DNA from: DASQDT01 sp036380435
GTDB lineage: Bacteria; Acidobacteriota; Blastocatellia; Pyrinomonadales; Pyrinomonadaceae
Assembly (NCBI GenBank): GCA_036380435.1
Contig: DASVES010000516.1
Location: 1-22,612 of the forward strand
Reading direction: 5' to 3'
DNA length: 22,612 nucleotides
Positions 1-7,699 of this stretch are shown one piece after another. The notes below the pieces were generated by a model, which saw nothing but the letters and a program-made list of their open reading frames with translations, ran no database searches and was not told the DNA's origin. A program made the position numbers and the translations under genes. Position 1 is the stretch's first letter. The number at the start of each line of letters is the position of its first letter.

Positions 1-1
1 T

Positions 2-751
2 ACGTCCTTGACCTACCAGAACACGACGGGCGTCTTCGGCGCGGCGCACCAGTCGGCAACGGCCGTGCGCGCACAGGTCTTGCCCGTCGTCGAAGACTTC
101 CGCGTGGCCGCCGCCAAGACCGGGATGCTCCCGACGCGCGAGGTCATCCGCGAGGTCGCGCGTCTGTTCCGCGAGACGGATTTGCCCGCACCGGTCGTTG
201 ACCCCGTCGTGCGCTCCACCTCCGGGTATGACCTGATCGACGACGAAGCGCTCGCCGCGCTCAGAGACGAACTCCTGCCGCTCGCGCGTCTGCTGACGCC
301 TAACATCCCCGAGGCCGAGCGCCTGTGCGGGATGCGGATTGAAAATCGCGCAGGGATGCTCCGCGCCGCACAGTCGCTCCGAGGCATGGGCGCGCGCGCC
401 GTGCTCGTCAAGGGCGGCCACCCGTTCGTCGCCGACGGCGGCGACGCCGCCCAAGAGGCCGCAGACCTTCTGCTCGAAGAGGACGAGCGCGCGCTCATTC
501 TCAGCGCGCCGCGCGTCGCCTCCACCTCGACGCACGGAACGGGCTGCACGCTGGCCGCCGCCATCGCCGCCTGCCTCGCGCGCGGGATGGAGTTAAAGGA
601 GGCAACCGCAACGGCCAAGCGTTACGTCACAGAAGCCATCCGCCGCGCGCCGGGCCTCGGGCGCGGCCACGGCCCCGTCAACCACGCCGTCGTCCCGCGC
701 GTCGGGGCGTGGGGCGCGCTCGGGAGTGAAGAGAGATATGATGAAGTCTGA
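2..751 (+). CDS. thiD: hydroxymethylpyrimidine/phosphomethylpyrimidine kinase, 5'-truncated by window edge
   Basis: ThiD phosphorylates HMP and HMP-P in the cytoplasmic synthesis of thiamine pyrophosphate. The open frame runs off the left edge. The first visible residues read TSLTYQNTTGVFG, which matches the stretch after the missing N-terminal nucleotide-binding glycine region of the family, so the TTG at 8 is not the true start. Visible ribokinase-fold motifs are VDPVVRSTSGYDLI, the TPNIPEAERLCG segment, VLVKGGH, and the C-terminal anion-hole and catalytic motif THGTGCTLAAAIA. About 250 residues are present; family members are usually 260-280, so only a short N-terminal part is missing. The stop (TGA 749-751) overlaps the start of the next gene, suggesting cotranscription. 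The family is clear, but a bifunctional fusion partner upstream cannot be excluded. Confidence 0.9.
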   Translation, partial: TSLTYQNTTGVFGAAHQSATAVRAQVLPVVEDFRVAAAKTGMLPTREVIREVARLFRETDLPAPVVDPVVRSTSGYDLIDDEALAALRDELLPLARLLTPNIPEAERLCGMRIENRAGMLRAAQSLRGMGARAVLVKGGHPFVADGGDAAQEAADLLLEEDERALILSAPRVASTSTHGTGCTLAAAIAACLARGMELKEATATAKRYVTEAIRRAPGLGRGHGPVNHAVVPRVGAWGALGSEERYDEV

Positions 752-2147
752 AAAGTTCTTCGACCTCCGAACGGCGCTTCGCGCGGCGACGCGCCACGCC
801 CTCGCGGCGTGCCTGCTGACGGCGGCGGCCGCGACGCTCGCGCGCGCGCAGGGCGACTTGACGGGCGGCATCGGCCAGTTCGCCGCCGTCCAGCCGAAGA
901 AGGAGAAGCAGGCGAAGCAGGCGCGGCCGAAGGTCGTCAAGCCGGCCGCGTCCGCGTCCGTCCCCCGCGTCAATGCCGCGCACGAACAACTCCTGCGCGC
1001 CGCCGCCGCCGGCAACCTGCAACAGACGCAGGCGGCGCTCGCCGCCGGCGGCAAGGTCAACTACAAGGGGAAGACGGGACTGACCCCGCTGATGCTCGCC
1101 GCCGACGCCGGCTCCAAAGAGGTCGTCGCGCTTTTGCTTGCGCGCGGCGCCGATCTGGCCGCGCGCAGCGCCGAGGGCTGCACGTCCCTCATCTACGCCG
1201 TCGCCGGGGCGCACACCGAACTCACGCAGACTTTGCTCTCGAAGGGCGCCGACGTGAACGCGCGCTGCGGCGACGGGCTGACGGCGCTGACGCTCGCGGC
1301 CGAGGACGGCGACGCAACGGCCGTTGCCACCCTCATCGCGCGCGGCGCGGACGTGAACGCCGCCTCCGCCGACGGTCGCACGCCACTGATGTTCGCCGCC
1401 TCCAGCGGCCACCTCGAAATCGCGCAGGCGCTCCTCGCCAAAAGCGCCGACGTGAAGGCGCGTCAACGCGACGGGCGCACGCCGCTGCACTTCGCCGCCG
1501 CCAACGGCCACGGGACGGTCGCCGCGGCGCTCATCGCGCGTGGCGCCGAGGTGGACGCCAAACCCGACGACGGCTGGACGCCGCTGCTGTGGGCCTCGTG
1601 GTACGGCCACCTGTCCATCGTCAAAGACCTCGTCGAGCGCGGGGCCAACATCTCCGCGCGCGACCGCGACGGCGACACGCCGCTGATGAAGGCGGCCACG
1701 CAGGGGCACACCGCCATCGCGCAGCTCCTCATCGCGCGCGGCGCCGAGGTGGACGCGCGCGGCAACGGGCAGGGCACGGCGCTGATATTCGCCGCCTCGC
1801 GCGGCGTCCCGGAGTTGATCGCGCTGCTCTTCGAGAAGAAGGCCGACGTGAACGCGCGCAACGACGCGGGGCTGACGCCGCTCATCCTCGCCGCCTCGCA
1901 CGGTCGCGTCTCGGTCGTTCAGGATTTGCTCCAACGCGGCGCCAACCCCAACGCCGCGACCGCCAAGGGCTACACTGCGCTAATGGCCGCCGCCAACAAG
2001 GGCCTCGCGCAGACCGTCAGCTCGCTTATCGCGGGCGGCGCCGACTTAAACCTCAAGTATGAAGACGGCCGCACCGCACTGTCCTTCGCCACGCAGAACG
2101 GTCAGGACAAAGTGATCCAAATCTTGAAGCAGGCCGGGGCAAAGTAG
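738..2147 (+). CDS. exported ankyrin-repeat protein (12 repeats)
   Basis: Ankyrin repeats are protein-binding scaffolds; the target is not recognisable here. I chose the ATG at 738 (a second ATG is at 741), preceded by the purine-rich GAAGAGAG at 728-735, over the upstream GTG at 726. The start overlaps the end of thiD by 14 nt. The N-terminus has basic residues, then a hydrophobic stretch (ALAACLLTAAAATLA) and a likely signal peptidase site ARA-QG, so export is predicted. After a Lys/Pro/Ala-rich linker come about twelve 33-residue repeats filling the rest of the protein. Typical heads are GLTPLMLAA, GRTPLMFAA and GWTPLLWAS, with GADVNA-type tails between them. The last repeat reaches the C-terminus (ILKQAGAK) without a further domain. 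It lies upstream of a TlpA-like lipoprotein in the same direction. The repeats are certain; the cellular role is unknown. Confidence 0.9.
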   Translation: MMKSEKFFDLRTALRAATRHALAACLLTAAAATLARAQGDLTGGIGQFAAVQPKKEKQAKQARPKVVKPAASASVPRVNAAHEQLLRAAAAGNLQQTQAALAAGGKVNYKGKTGLTPLMLAADAGSKEVVALLLARGADLAARSAEGCTSLIYAVAGAHTELTQTLLSKGADVNARCGDGLTALTLAAEDGDATAVATLIARGADVNAASADGRTPLMFAASSGHLEIAQALLAKSADVKARQRDGRTPLHFAAANGHGTVAAALIARGAEVDAKPDDGWTPLLWASWYGHLSIVKDLVERGANISARDRDGDTPLMKAATQGHTAIAQLLIARGAEVDARGNGQGTALIFAASRGVPELIALLFEKKADVNARNDAGLTPLILAASHGRVSVVQDLLQRGANPNAATAKGYTALMAAANKGLAQTVSSLIAGGADLNLKYEDGRTALSFATQNGQDKVIQILKQAGAK

Positions 2148-2214
2148 TTGTAGCAGCACCGGCGCACGGCCGCGCCAGCACGGCGCGCGCCGACGGCCGC
2201 GCGGGCCTTATCTG

Positions 2215-2937
2215 ATGATTATGTCTTCACAACCCACAGCCCCGACGGCGTTCGGCCCACGCGGCCGTCGGCGCGCGTTGTCGCTTCTCGCCCTCGTCGT
2301 TTTGACGGCCGCCGTCTCTTCCTGTGCCGGTCTTTCGGAGCAGGGAGCTTCGACGGGGACGACGAATGCGCCGAATGGGCAGGCCGTCGCCAATAACCAG
2401 CCGGCACCCGGCACACTGAGAGCGAACGCCAGCGCGACAGTCCCCGGCGCGCCCGCCACGTCGCCGCCGCAGGTCGCCCCGACGCCGGGCCGCATGGCCT
2501 TGCCCGACGCCGTCAAGCTCGCCGAGATAAACGCCCTCGACGGAGCGCCCATTCGCTTCTCCGAGTTCGGCGGCAAGGTCGTCGTCCTCAACCTGTGGGC
2601 GACGTGGTGCGGCCCGTGCCGGCTGGAGATTCCGCATCTCGTGGAGTTGAACAAAGAATACGCCGGGCGCGTCGAGTTCGTCGGACTGACGACGGAAGAC
2701 CGGGCGGCGAGCGAGCCGCTGGTGCGCGAGTTCGTGCGCGAGTACAAGATGGACTACCGCGTGGGCTTCTCAGGCCCGACGGTCGCCCTCGCGCTCATGC
2801 AGAACCGGACGAGCATCCCGCAGGTCTTCATCATCCGCGACGGTTATATCCACTACCGCTTCATCGGCTTCAACCCGCAGATCAGCCCCCCGCGCCTGCG
2901 CGAGGGCATCGAGGCCACGCTGAAGGCCGGCGCTTAG
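2215..2937 (+). CDS. TlpA-like thioredoxin-fold lipoprotein
   Basis: Predicted periplasmic, membrane-anchored thiol-disulfide oxidoreductase of the TlpA/ResA group; these reduce disulfides of partners such as apocytochrome c. The N-terminus has Arg-rich residues 16-20, a hydrophobic helix and a lipobox-like VSSC with Cys37 as the lipidation site. A Ser/Thr/Ala/Pro-rich linker (about 40-95) leads to the thioredoxin domain. The active site is WATWCGPC with Cys132 and Cys135, and the cis-proline motif is SIPQVF (Pro202). At 240 aa it has the usual size for a lipoprotein TlpA with a long linker. No cytochrome maturation gene is nearby, so the partner is unknown. No convincing Shine-Dalgarno precedes ATG 2215; an in-frame ATG at 2221 is an alternative. 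A 32-bp perfect hairpin starts 15 nt after the stop. Confidence 0.88.
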   Translation: MIMSSQPTAPTAFGPRGRRRALSLLALVVLTAAVSSCAGLSEQGASTGTTNAPNGQAVANNQPAPGTLRANASATVPGAPATSPPQVAPTPGRMALPDAVKLAEINALDGAPIRFSEFGGKVVVLNLWATWCGPCRLEIPHLVELNKEYAGRVEFVGLTTEDRAASEPLVREFVREYKMDYRVGFSGPTVALALMQNRTSIPQVFIIRDGYIHYRFIGFNPQISPPRLREGIEATLKAGA

Positions 2938-2952
2938 AGCGACTTTCATCTG

Positions 2953-3030
2953 AGGGTAAGGGGTAAAGGGGAAGGGGTAAGGGAGAAGAATCGGTCTTTC
3001 CCTTACCCCTTCCCCTTTACCCCTTACCCT
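2953..3030. repeat. heptad-repeat hairpin A (GGGGTAA family), perfect 32-bp arms
   Basis: The left arm 2953-2984 and right arm 2999-3030 are exact reverse complements (32/32) around a 14-nt loop. The arm itself is a tandem 7-mer: AGGGTAA, GGGGTAA, AGGGGAA, GGGGTAA, GGGA. It fills the gap between two convergent genes, the TlpA-like gene and the cyclophilin gene. It could act as a bidirectional terminator, although no clear T-run follows in the plus direction. It is one of at least seven heptad hairpins in this window. Confidence 0.9.
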
Positions 3031-3049
3031 TTCATCCCTGCGTCCGGCT

Positions 3050-3547
3050 CTACTCGCCCGGCCCCTCTTCTATCGTGACCTTCTCCATCTTCACCTCGTT
3101 GAGGGGACGGTCGCCGCCCGCGGTCGGCGCGGTGGCGATCTTGTCCACCACGTCCTGACCGGCGACGACGCGGCCGAACTTGGTGTAGCTCGGCGGGAGC
3201 GGGTAGTCGGAGTGCATGATGAAGAACTGCGAGCCGTTGGTGTTCGCGCCGGCGTTGGCCATCGCCACGGTGCCGCGCTCGTAAGGCCCCCGGTAGAGCG
3301 GCGTGGAGGCATTGATTTCGTCGTTGAATTTGCCGCCCCAGGCCGAGGCGCCGCCGCGGCCCGTGCCCGTCGGGTCGCCGCCCTGAATCATGAAGCCCTT
3401 GATGACGCGGTGAAAGATCACGCCGTCGAAAGCGCCGCGCTCGGCCAGCAGACGGAAGTTCTCGGTCGTCTTCGGCGCGTCCTCCTCCAACAACTCGAAG
3501 CGGATCGTGCCCATGTTCGTCTCTATTCGTGCAATGCGGTTCGGCAT
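3050..3547 (-). CDS. cyclophilin-type peptidyl-prolyl cis-trans isomerase
   Basis: Cytoplasmic proline isomerase: no signal peptide is visible and 165 aa is the usual size for single-domain bacterial cyclophilins. The catalytic core is clear: FHRVIKGFMIQGGDPTGTG contains the active-site Arg47 and the QGGD motif. It is followed by GTVAMANAG and NGSQFFIM, which line the proline pocket. The start ATG is preceded by AAAGGA on the minus strand (plus 3553-3558), five bases away, a good ribosome binding site. The gene lies downstream of the HAD phosphatase gene in the same direction, with a heptad hairpin in the gap. Its 3' end converges on the TlpA-like gene with hairpin A between. Confidence 0.95.
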   Translation of the reverse strand: MPNRIARIETNMGTIRFELLEEDAPKTTENFRLLAERGAFDGVIFHRVIKGFMIQGGDPTGTGRGGASAWGGKFNDEINASTPLYRGPYERGTVAMANAGANTNGSQFFIMHSDYPLPPSYTKFGRVVAGQDVVDKIATAPTAGGDRPLNEVKMEKVTIEEGPGE

Positions 3548-3566
3548 AAGAATCCTTTCATTAAGA

Positions 3567-3653
3567 GGGAGTCAGGAGTCAGGAGTCAGGAGTCAGAATA
3601 AAAGCATCTTTACTTTCTTCATTCTGACTCCTGACTTCTCACTCCTGACTCCC
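3567..3653. repeat. heptad-repeat hairpin B (GGAGTCA family)
   Basis: The left arm 3567-3599 holds four tandem GGAGTCA units; the right arm 3621-3653 is its reverse complement with two mismatches (31/33). The loop is 21 nt. It lies between the HAD phosphatase gene and the cyclophilin gene, both on the minus strand. The right arm is read as coding sequence by the HAD gene: its last residues (GESGVRSQESE) are heptad-encoded and its stop codon is at the loop edge. Confidence 0.9.
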
Positions 3654-4518
3654 CGTGTTCCGTAAGAACGAATCGTTCAATCGCCTCGGCCACGCCGCCC
3701 TCGTCGTTGGTGGCCGTGCGGTGGACGTGTTTGCGTGTGAGCAGCGACTGCTCGGCGTTGCCCATCAGGACGCCGGTGCCGGCGTATTCGAGCATCTCCA
3801 AATCGTTCAAATTGTCGCCGACGGCCATCACGTCGGCGCGCGCCAGCCCCTGCTCGGCCGCCGCGGCGGCGACGCCCGCGCCCTTCGAGGCCAGCGGGTG
3901 GAGCACGTCGAGGAGCGCGAAGTCCATCTTCTGATAGAGCGTCAGCAGCAGCTTGACGGCGCCGCCCAACTCGCCGGCGAGCGACTCGGAGAGCGCACTC
4001 ATCCGGTCGCAGGCGCCGGAGAAAGTGACGTGGACGGGGTCATGGTCGAGATACTCCTCAAGCGACGGGACGAGGCGCACGGCCTCGTCAGCTTCGGGGC
4101 CGTGGATGCGCCGCGCCCAGGCGACGTACTTGGCGAGCGCGACGTTACCTGCGCTCAGGTGGTCGTAGACGAGCACGCCTAAGCCGTGGTGGTCGTCGCT
4201 GACGAGCGCATCCTCGCCGCGTGCGCGCCCCGCGCGGGCGACGGCGAGCGCGGCCTCCTTTGGCAGGAGCAACGCCGCCACGGTTTCCAGAGTGCGCGCG
4301 TGCTTGGTGAGCGCGCCGTTATGCGAGATGACGGGCACGTCGAGTCCGAGTTCGAGCGCGAGGGGGCGGGCGTCGCGGAAGCGCCGCCCGGTGACGAGGG
4401 CGATGCGGACGCCGCGCTCGCGTGCGCGCTCGATGGCGCGGCGGTTGCGCTCCGGGAGGTTTCCGCGCGAGTCGAGGAGCGTCCCGTCGAGGTCGAGCGC
4501 GATCAGGCGTATGGACAT
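3619..4518 (-). CDS. Cof-type HAD-superfamily sugar-phosphatase-like hydrolase
   Basis: HAD hydrolases of the Cof/type IIB group dephosphorylate sugar phosphates and similar metabolites in the cytoplasm; the substrate is not predictable here. Motif I is LIALDLDGTLLD (nucleophile Asp9, acid Asp11), motif II is LVTGRR, and the motif III lysine is in LASKGAGV. Motif IV is VMAVGDNLNDLEML, and a large C2-type cap lies between motifs II and III. Family members are usually 260-285 aa. This one is 299 because the final residues GESGVRSQESE come from the GGAGTCA repeat arm at 3621-3653. The start ATG (4516-4518) abuts hairpin C, and no Shine-Dalgarno is visible. It reads towards the cyclophilin gene and may be cotranscribed with it. 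Confidence 0.92.
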   Translation of the reverse strand: MSIRLIALDLDGTLLDSRGNLPERNRRAIERARERGVRIALVTGRRFRDARPLALELGLDVPVISHNGALTKHARTLETVAALLLPKEAALAVARAGRARGEDALVSDDHHGLGVLVYDHLSAGNVALAKYVAWARRIHGPEADEAVRLVPSLEEYLDHDPVHVTFSGACDRMSALSESLAGELGGAVKLLLTLYQKMDFALLDVLHPLASKGAGVAAAAAEQGLARADVMAVGDNLNDLEMLEYAGTGVLMGNAEQSLLTRKHVHRTATNDEGGVAEAIERFVLTEHGESGVRSQESE

Positions 4519-4651
4519 TAAAAAGCTTTCAGCAATTAGCTCTCAGCTTTCATCTATAACCATCAGCCGCGCCGAACGCGTGAGCAAAACCGGGCCAGCC
4601 GCCGCCCACAAAAAAGCTCACTGCTGATAGCTGACTGCTGAAAGCTTTTAA
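4519..4651. repeat. imperfect heptad-repeat inverted repeat C (GCTTTCA/GCAGTCA family)
   Basis: The left part (4519-4552) reads in 7-mers GCTTTCA GCAATTA GCTCTCA GCTTTCA. The right part (4619-4651), taken as reverse complement, reads GCTTTCA GCAGTCA GCTATCA GCAGTGA. The arms pair imperfectly around a loop of about 70 nt that contains no gene. It lies in the divergent gap between the HAD gene and threonine synthase and touches the HAD start codon. Any promoter and ribosome binding site for HAD must therefore overlap the repeat. Confidence 0.75.
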
Positions 4652-4885
4652 TAAAATCGGTAAACTGAATCTAACATCCCTCCGAGAGAGGTGCAACATA
4701 AGTGCTCCAACTGGCGACGCGCGCGCGTCCGTGGGGTGCGTGCGGCGGGGGCGTGAATCCTCGCGTCGGCCGAGCGCGCGAAGGCTTGAGGGGCGGCGGC
4801 GGCTTGCGCCGGCCGAAAGGCCGGGGGATACGTGGAAATCCTGGTCTTTTGTCCGAATCGGCTCTGTTGAAAGGGTTCACCGGGA
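4652..4885 (+). promoter_or_regulatory. upstream region and possible structured leader of threonine synthase
   Basis: This 234-nt stretch has no convincing gene. It begins with an AT-rich patch (about 4648-4675) that could hold a promoter, and then becomes GC-rich. Visible structures include a short CCTC/GAGG hairpin at 4679-4691 and a 6-bp stem with a GAAA tetraloop at 4809-4824 (CCGGCCGAAAGGCCGG). AAGGG at 4871-4875 is a plausible ribosome binding site ten bases before the ATG. I could not match it to a riboswitch or attenuator family, and no threonine-rich leader peptide is seen. Confidence 0.35.
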
Positions 4886-6052
4886 ATGAATGTCACACAC
4901 CTTGAATGCGCCGCGTGCGGCCTGCGGCACGAGGCACGGCGGTTGCACAACCTCTGCCGGGAGTGCGCCCGGCCGCTGCTCGTGCGCTACGATTTGCGAA
5001 GCGCGTCGGAGACTCTGACGCGCGAAAGTTTGAAGGATAGAAGGGCTGACTTATGGCGTTACCGCGAGGTGCTGCCCGTCGAGCACGAAGAAAATATCGT
5101 CTCGCTCGGAGAAGGCTGGACGCCGCTGTTGCGCGCCGACCGTTTGGGACGCTCGCTCGGTCTGCGTCATCTCTTCATCAAGGACGAGTCGCAGAACCCC
5201 ACGCAGAGCTTCAAGGCGCGCGGCATGTCGGCGGCCGTCTCGATGGCGAAGGAGCTGGGCGTGACTAAGACGGCCGTGCCCTCGGCCGGCAACGCCGCCG
5301 GGGCGCTCGCCGCCTACGCCGCCCGCGCCGGGATGGAAGCGCACATCTTCATGCCACGCGACACGCCGCGCGCCAACGTCGTCGAGTGCGAGCAGACCGG
5401 CGCGAGTGTGACGCTGATGGACGGGTTGATCACGGACTGCGGCGCGGAGGTCGGCCGTCGCAAGGACGCCGAAGGGTGGTTCGACGTTTCCACTTTGAAG
5501 GAGCCGTACCGCGTCGAGGGCAAGAAGACTCTCGGCTACGAGCTGGCTGAACAACTCGACTGGGAGTTGCCCGACCTGATCATCTACCCGACGGGCGGCG
5601 GCACGGGCCTCATCGGGATGTGGAAGGCGTTCGACGAGATGGAGCAGATGGGCTGGATCGGCGGGAAGCGTCCGCGCATGGTGTCGGTGCAGGCGGCCGG
5701 GTGCGCGCCCATCGTGCGCGCGTTCGAGGCGGGCGTGCGGCACGCCGAAGAGTTTCAGGACGCAGCGACCGTGGCGTCCGGTTTGAGGGTGCCGCGCGCC
5801 ATCGGCGACTTTCTGATTCTCGACGCGCTGCGGGCATCCAACGGGCGGGCCATCGCCGTCTCAGACGAGGAACTGCTCGCGGCCGTCGGAGAGATCGGCG
5901 CGGCCGAAGGGCTGTTCGTTGCGCCGGAGGGCGCGGCCTGTCTGCCGGCGTTAAGGCGTCTGATGGCGGACGGCGCGGTGGGCGAGGATGAGCGCGTGGT
6001 GCTTTTCAACACGGGCGCGGGCGTTAAGTATCTGGAGAGTTTCGGAGGGTAG
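4886..6052 (+). CDS. thrC: threonine synthase-like PLP enzyme
   Basis: Threonine synthase converts O-phosphohomoserine to threonine in the cytoplasm. The protein starts with a small zinc-ribbon-like segment (Cys8, Cys11, Cys24, Cys27), common in this class. Then come LGEGWTPLL, the PLP-lysine motif NPTQSFKARG (Lys110), PSAGNAAGALAAYAARAG, the phosphate-binding loop PTGGGTGLIGMWKAF, and the C-terminal FVAPEGAACLPALRRL. Length 388 aa is usual. A related fold-type II enzyme such as threonine dehydratase is less likely given the zinc-ribbon start and SFKARG motif. AAGGG ten bases upstream supports ATG 4886. No other thr gene is in the window. Confidence 0.87.
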   Translation: MNVTHLECAACGLRHEARRLHNLCRECARPLLVRYDLRSASETLTRESLKDRRADLWRYREVLPVEHEENIVSLGEGWTPLLRADRLGRSLGLRHLFIKDESQNPTQSFKARGMSAAVSMAKELGVTKTAVPSAGNAAGALAAYAARAGMEAHIFMPRDTPRANVVECEQTGASVTLMDGLITDCGAEVGRRKDAEGWFDVSTLKEPYRVEGKKTLGYELAEQLDWELPDLIIYPTGGGTGLIGMWKAFDEMEQMGWIGGKRPRMVSVQAAGCAPIVRAFEAGVRHAEEFQDAATVASGLRVPRAIGDFLILDALRASNGRAIAVSDEELLAAVGEIGAAEGLFVAPEGAACLPALRRLMADGAVGEDERVVLFNTGAGVKYLESFGG

Positions 6053-6063
6053 GAGATTGCGAA

Positions 6064-6258
6064 CTGTAGGGGCACGGCTTGTCCGCGGCCCGCTCGGCCG
6101 AAAGAATTAACATGGATGGACAGGATAGGCAGGATGAAGAAGGAGCTGATTTCAGATTTGAGATTTAAAATTTCAAATCTCTTATCTTGGTCATCCCGCC
6201 CATCCATGTTAATTGCTTCCATCGTTGAGCGGGCCGCGGACACGCCCTACCCCTACAG
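6064..6258. repeat. three-tier nested palindrome D (about 195 bp)
   Basis: The outer arms 6064-6095 and 6227-6258 match at 29/32 as reverse complements. The middle arms 6105-6119 and 6200-6214 match 15/15 (AATTAACATGGATGG). The inner arms 6154-6161 and 6173-6180 match 8/8 (AGATTTGA). The interior carries GGATGGACAGGATAGGCAG-like direct repeats. It starts 11 nt after the threonine synthase stop and ends 47 nt before the TPR gene, and contains no credible gene. It looks like a non-coding repetitive or miniature mobile element; no transposase or target duplication is visible. Confidence 0.8.
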
Positions 6259-6305
6259 GGAACACTCGCGGCGGTGGATGAAGTTATCGGAAGGGGATTA
6301 AGTTT

Positions 6306-7664
6306 ATGATGTGGCGAAGACTTGGGCCGGTGTTGCTGTCGGCCGTGTTCCTGTCGGTCTGCGCGGCGGCGCAGACGGGCAGATCGGCGATGAAGGGCAG
6401 CGGCGCTTCGCAGCCGCCGAAGCCGGCCGCGGCGGGCGAGGCGGCCGATTCCACGCGGCTCGACGCGTTGCGCGCCGAGGGCTTCGAGGCGCTTTACAAT
6501 CTCGATTATGAGCGGGCGCGCACGAAGTTTAAAGAAGTCGCGCGACTGTTTCCCGACCACCCGGCCGGGCCGCAGTTCCTCGCCGCCACCGTCTGGCTGA
6601 AGACCCTCAACGAGTCGCGCCGCCTGCAAGCCTCGCTCTACAACACCGAGGGCTTCTACGCGAAGGCTAAAGAGGAGGCCGACCCGAAGGTGCTCGCCGA
6701 GTTTCGTGAGCTGACGGCGCAGGCCAAGACGCTCGCGCAGGCCCGCCTCAAGCGCGACCCGAAGGACGCCGAGGCGCTTTACTTCTACGGCGCCACCGAG
6801 GGGCTGAAGGCCGCCTTCGCCGCGGCCGTCGAGCGCAGCTTCTACTCGGCCTGGCGCGATGGGCAGGAGGCCGCCGACCGTCACCGCGAACTCCTCAAGC
6901 TCGACCCCAACTACCACGACGCCGGCATCACCGTCGGCATGTACGACTACATCGCGGCCACGCTCCCGCTCCCTTTTCGTATCGGCGGCTCGCTCGTCGG
7001 CCTGCGCGGCTCGAAGAAGCGCGGCCTCCAGACGCTCGAACGCGTCGCCCGCGAGGGACGCTGGGCGCAGGACGACGCGAAGGTTCTGCTCATCGCCCTC
7101 TACAAGCGCGAGGGCCGCTTCGGCGAAGCACTCACCTTCGCGCGCGAACTCTCCGCGAAGTATCAACGCAACTACATCTTCAAGATGGAGACGGCCGACG
7201 CGCTCGTCTCTCTGGCCGCCGCGGCGCGCGCGTCCGACCCGGCGGCGGCGGGCAAGTCAGAGACGGAAGCCCTTGCCATCTTCGAGGCGCTCCTTCAGCA
7301 GAAGCCGTCGAAGGGTGAGCCGGCGCGGCCGCTCGACCTGATCCACTTCTCCTACGGGCAGGCGCTCGCCGTCGCCGGCCAACACGAGCGGGCGGCGAAG
7401 GAATACCTGTTGGGCGCCGCGGCGCCGGGCGCCGAGCGGGGTCTCGCCACGATGTCGCGGCTGCGGGCCGCGCAGTCGCTCGATCAGGCGGGCCGACGCG
7501 AAGAGGCGCAGGCGCAGTACAGGGAAGTGCTTACGCGTCCGAACGTCTACGACTCGCACGAGGAGGCCCAGCGCGGGCTGAAGGAGCCGTTCAAGCCGCG
7601 CGCGGGCGGGGCGGAAGACTCGGGCGGGCGCGCCGGACAGAAGACGGCCGCGGGGTCTGAGTAG
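6306..7664 (+). CDS. secreted tetratricopeptide-like repeat protein
   Basis: No precise function is recognised. The N-terminus (MMWRRLGPVLLSAVFLS followed by VCAAAQTG) is a signal peptide with likely cleavage AAA-QT; Cys19 is poorly placed for a lipobox. The mature protein is helical and TPR-like: FEALYNLDYERARTKFKEVA, DAEALYFYGATEGLKAA, ALYKREGRFGEALTFARELS and SYGQALAVAGQHERAAKEYL, with a final repeat at QAGRREEAQAQYREVL. A Gly-rich tail (AGGAEDSGGRAGQK) ends it. AAGGGG at about 6290-6295 is a fair ribosome binding site for ATG 6306. The following gene is 35 nt away in the same direction and may be cotranscribed. Export and TPR-like fold are likely; the role is unknown. Confidence 0.8.
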   Translation: MMWRRLGPVLLSAVFLSVCAAAQTGRSAMKGSGASQPPKPAAAGEAADSTRLDALRAEGFEALYNLDYERARTKFKEVARLFPDHPAGPQFLAATVWLKTLNESRRLQASLYNTEGFYAKAKEEADPKVLAEFRELTAQAKTLAQARLKRDPKDAEALYFYGATEGLKAAFAAAVERSFYSAWRDGQEAADRHRELLKLDPNYHDAGITVGMYDYIAATLPLPFRIGGSLVGLRGSKKRGLQTLERVAREGRWAQDDAKVLLIALYKREGRFGEALTFARELSAKYQRNYIFKMETADALVSLAAAARASDPAAAGKSETEALAIFEALLQQKPSKGEPARPLDLIHFSYGQALAVAGQHERAAKEYLLGAAAPGAERGLATMSRLRAAQSLDQAGRREEAQAQYREVLTRPNVYDSHEEAQRGLKEPFKPRAGGAEDSGGRAGQKTAAGSE

Positions 7665-7699
7665 CGAAAATTCAAGGGGCGAGCCGGGGGTTTCAATTG

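Noticed and set aside
678..1934. Long minus-strand open frame (418 codons) opposite the ankyrin gene
   Set aside because: Antisense shadow of repetitive high-GC ankyrin codons; composition is Arg/Gly/Val-rich and no family motif is present.
2148..2214. GC-rich stretch after the ankyrin gene as a terminator
   Set aside because: Several short GC pairings are possible, but there is no single strong stem and no T-run.
2953..3030. Hairpin A as a simple intrinsic terminator
   Set aside because: The stem is too long (32 bp), lacks a proper T-run, and has the same architecture as hairpins lying inside an operon, so it was listed as a repeat.
6165..7166. 333-codon minus-strand open frame opposite the TPR gene
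   Set aside because: Shadow frame that also runs through palindrome D; no motif and no ribosome binding site.
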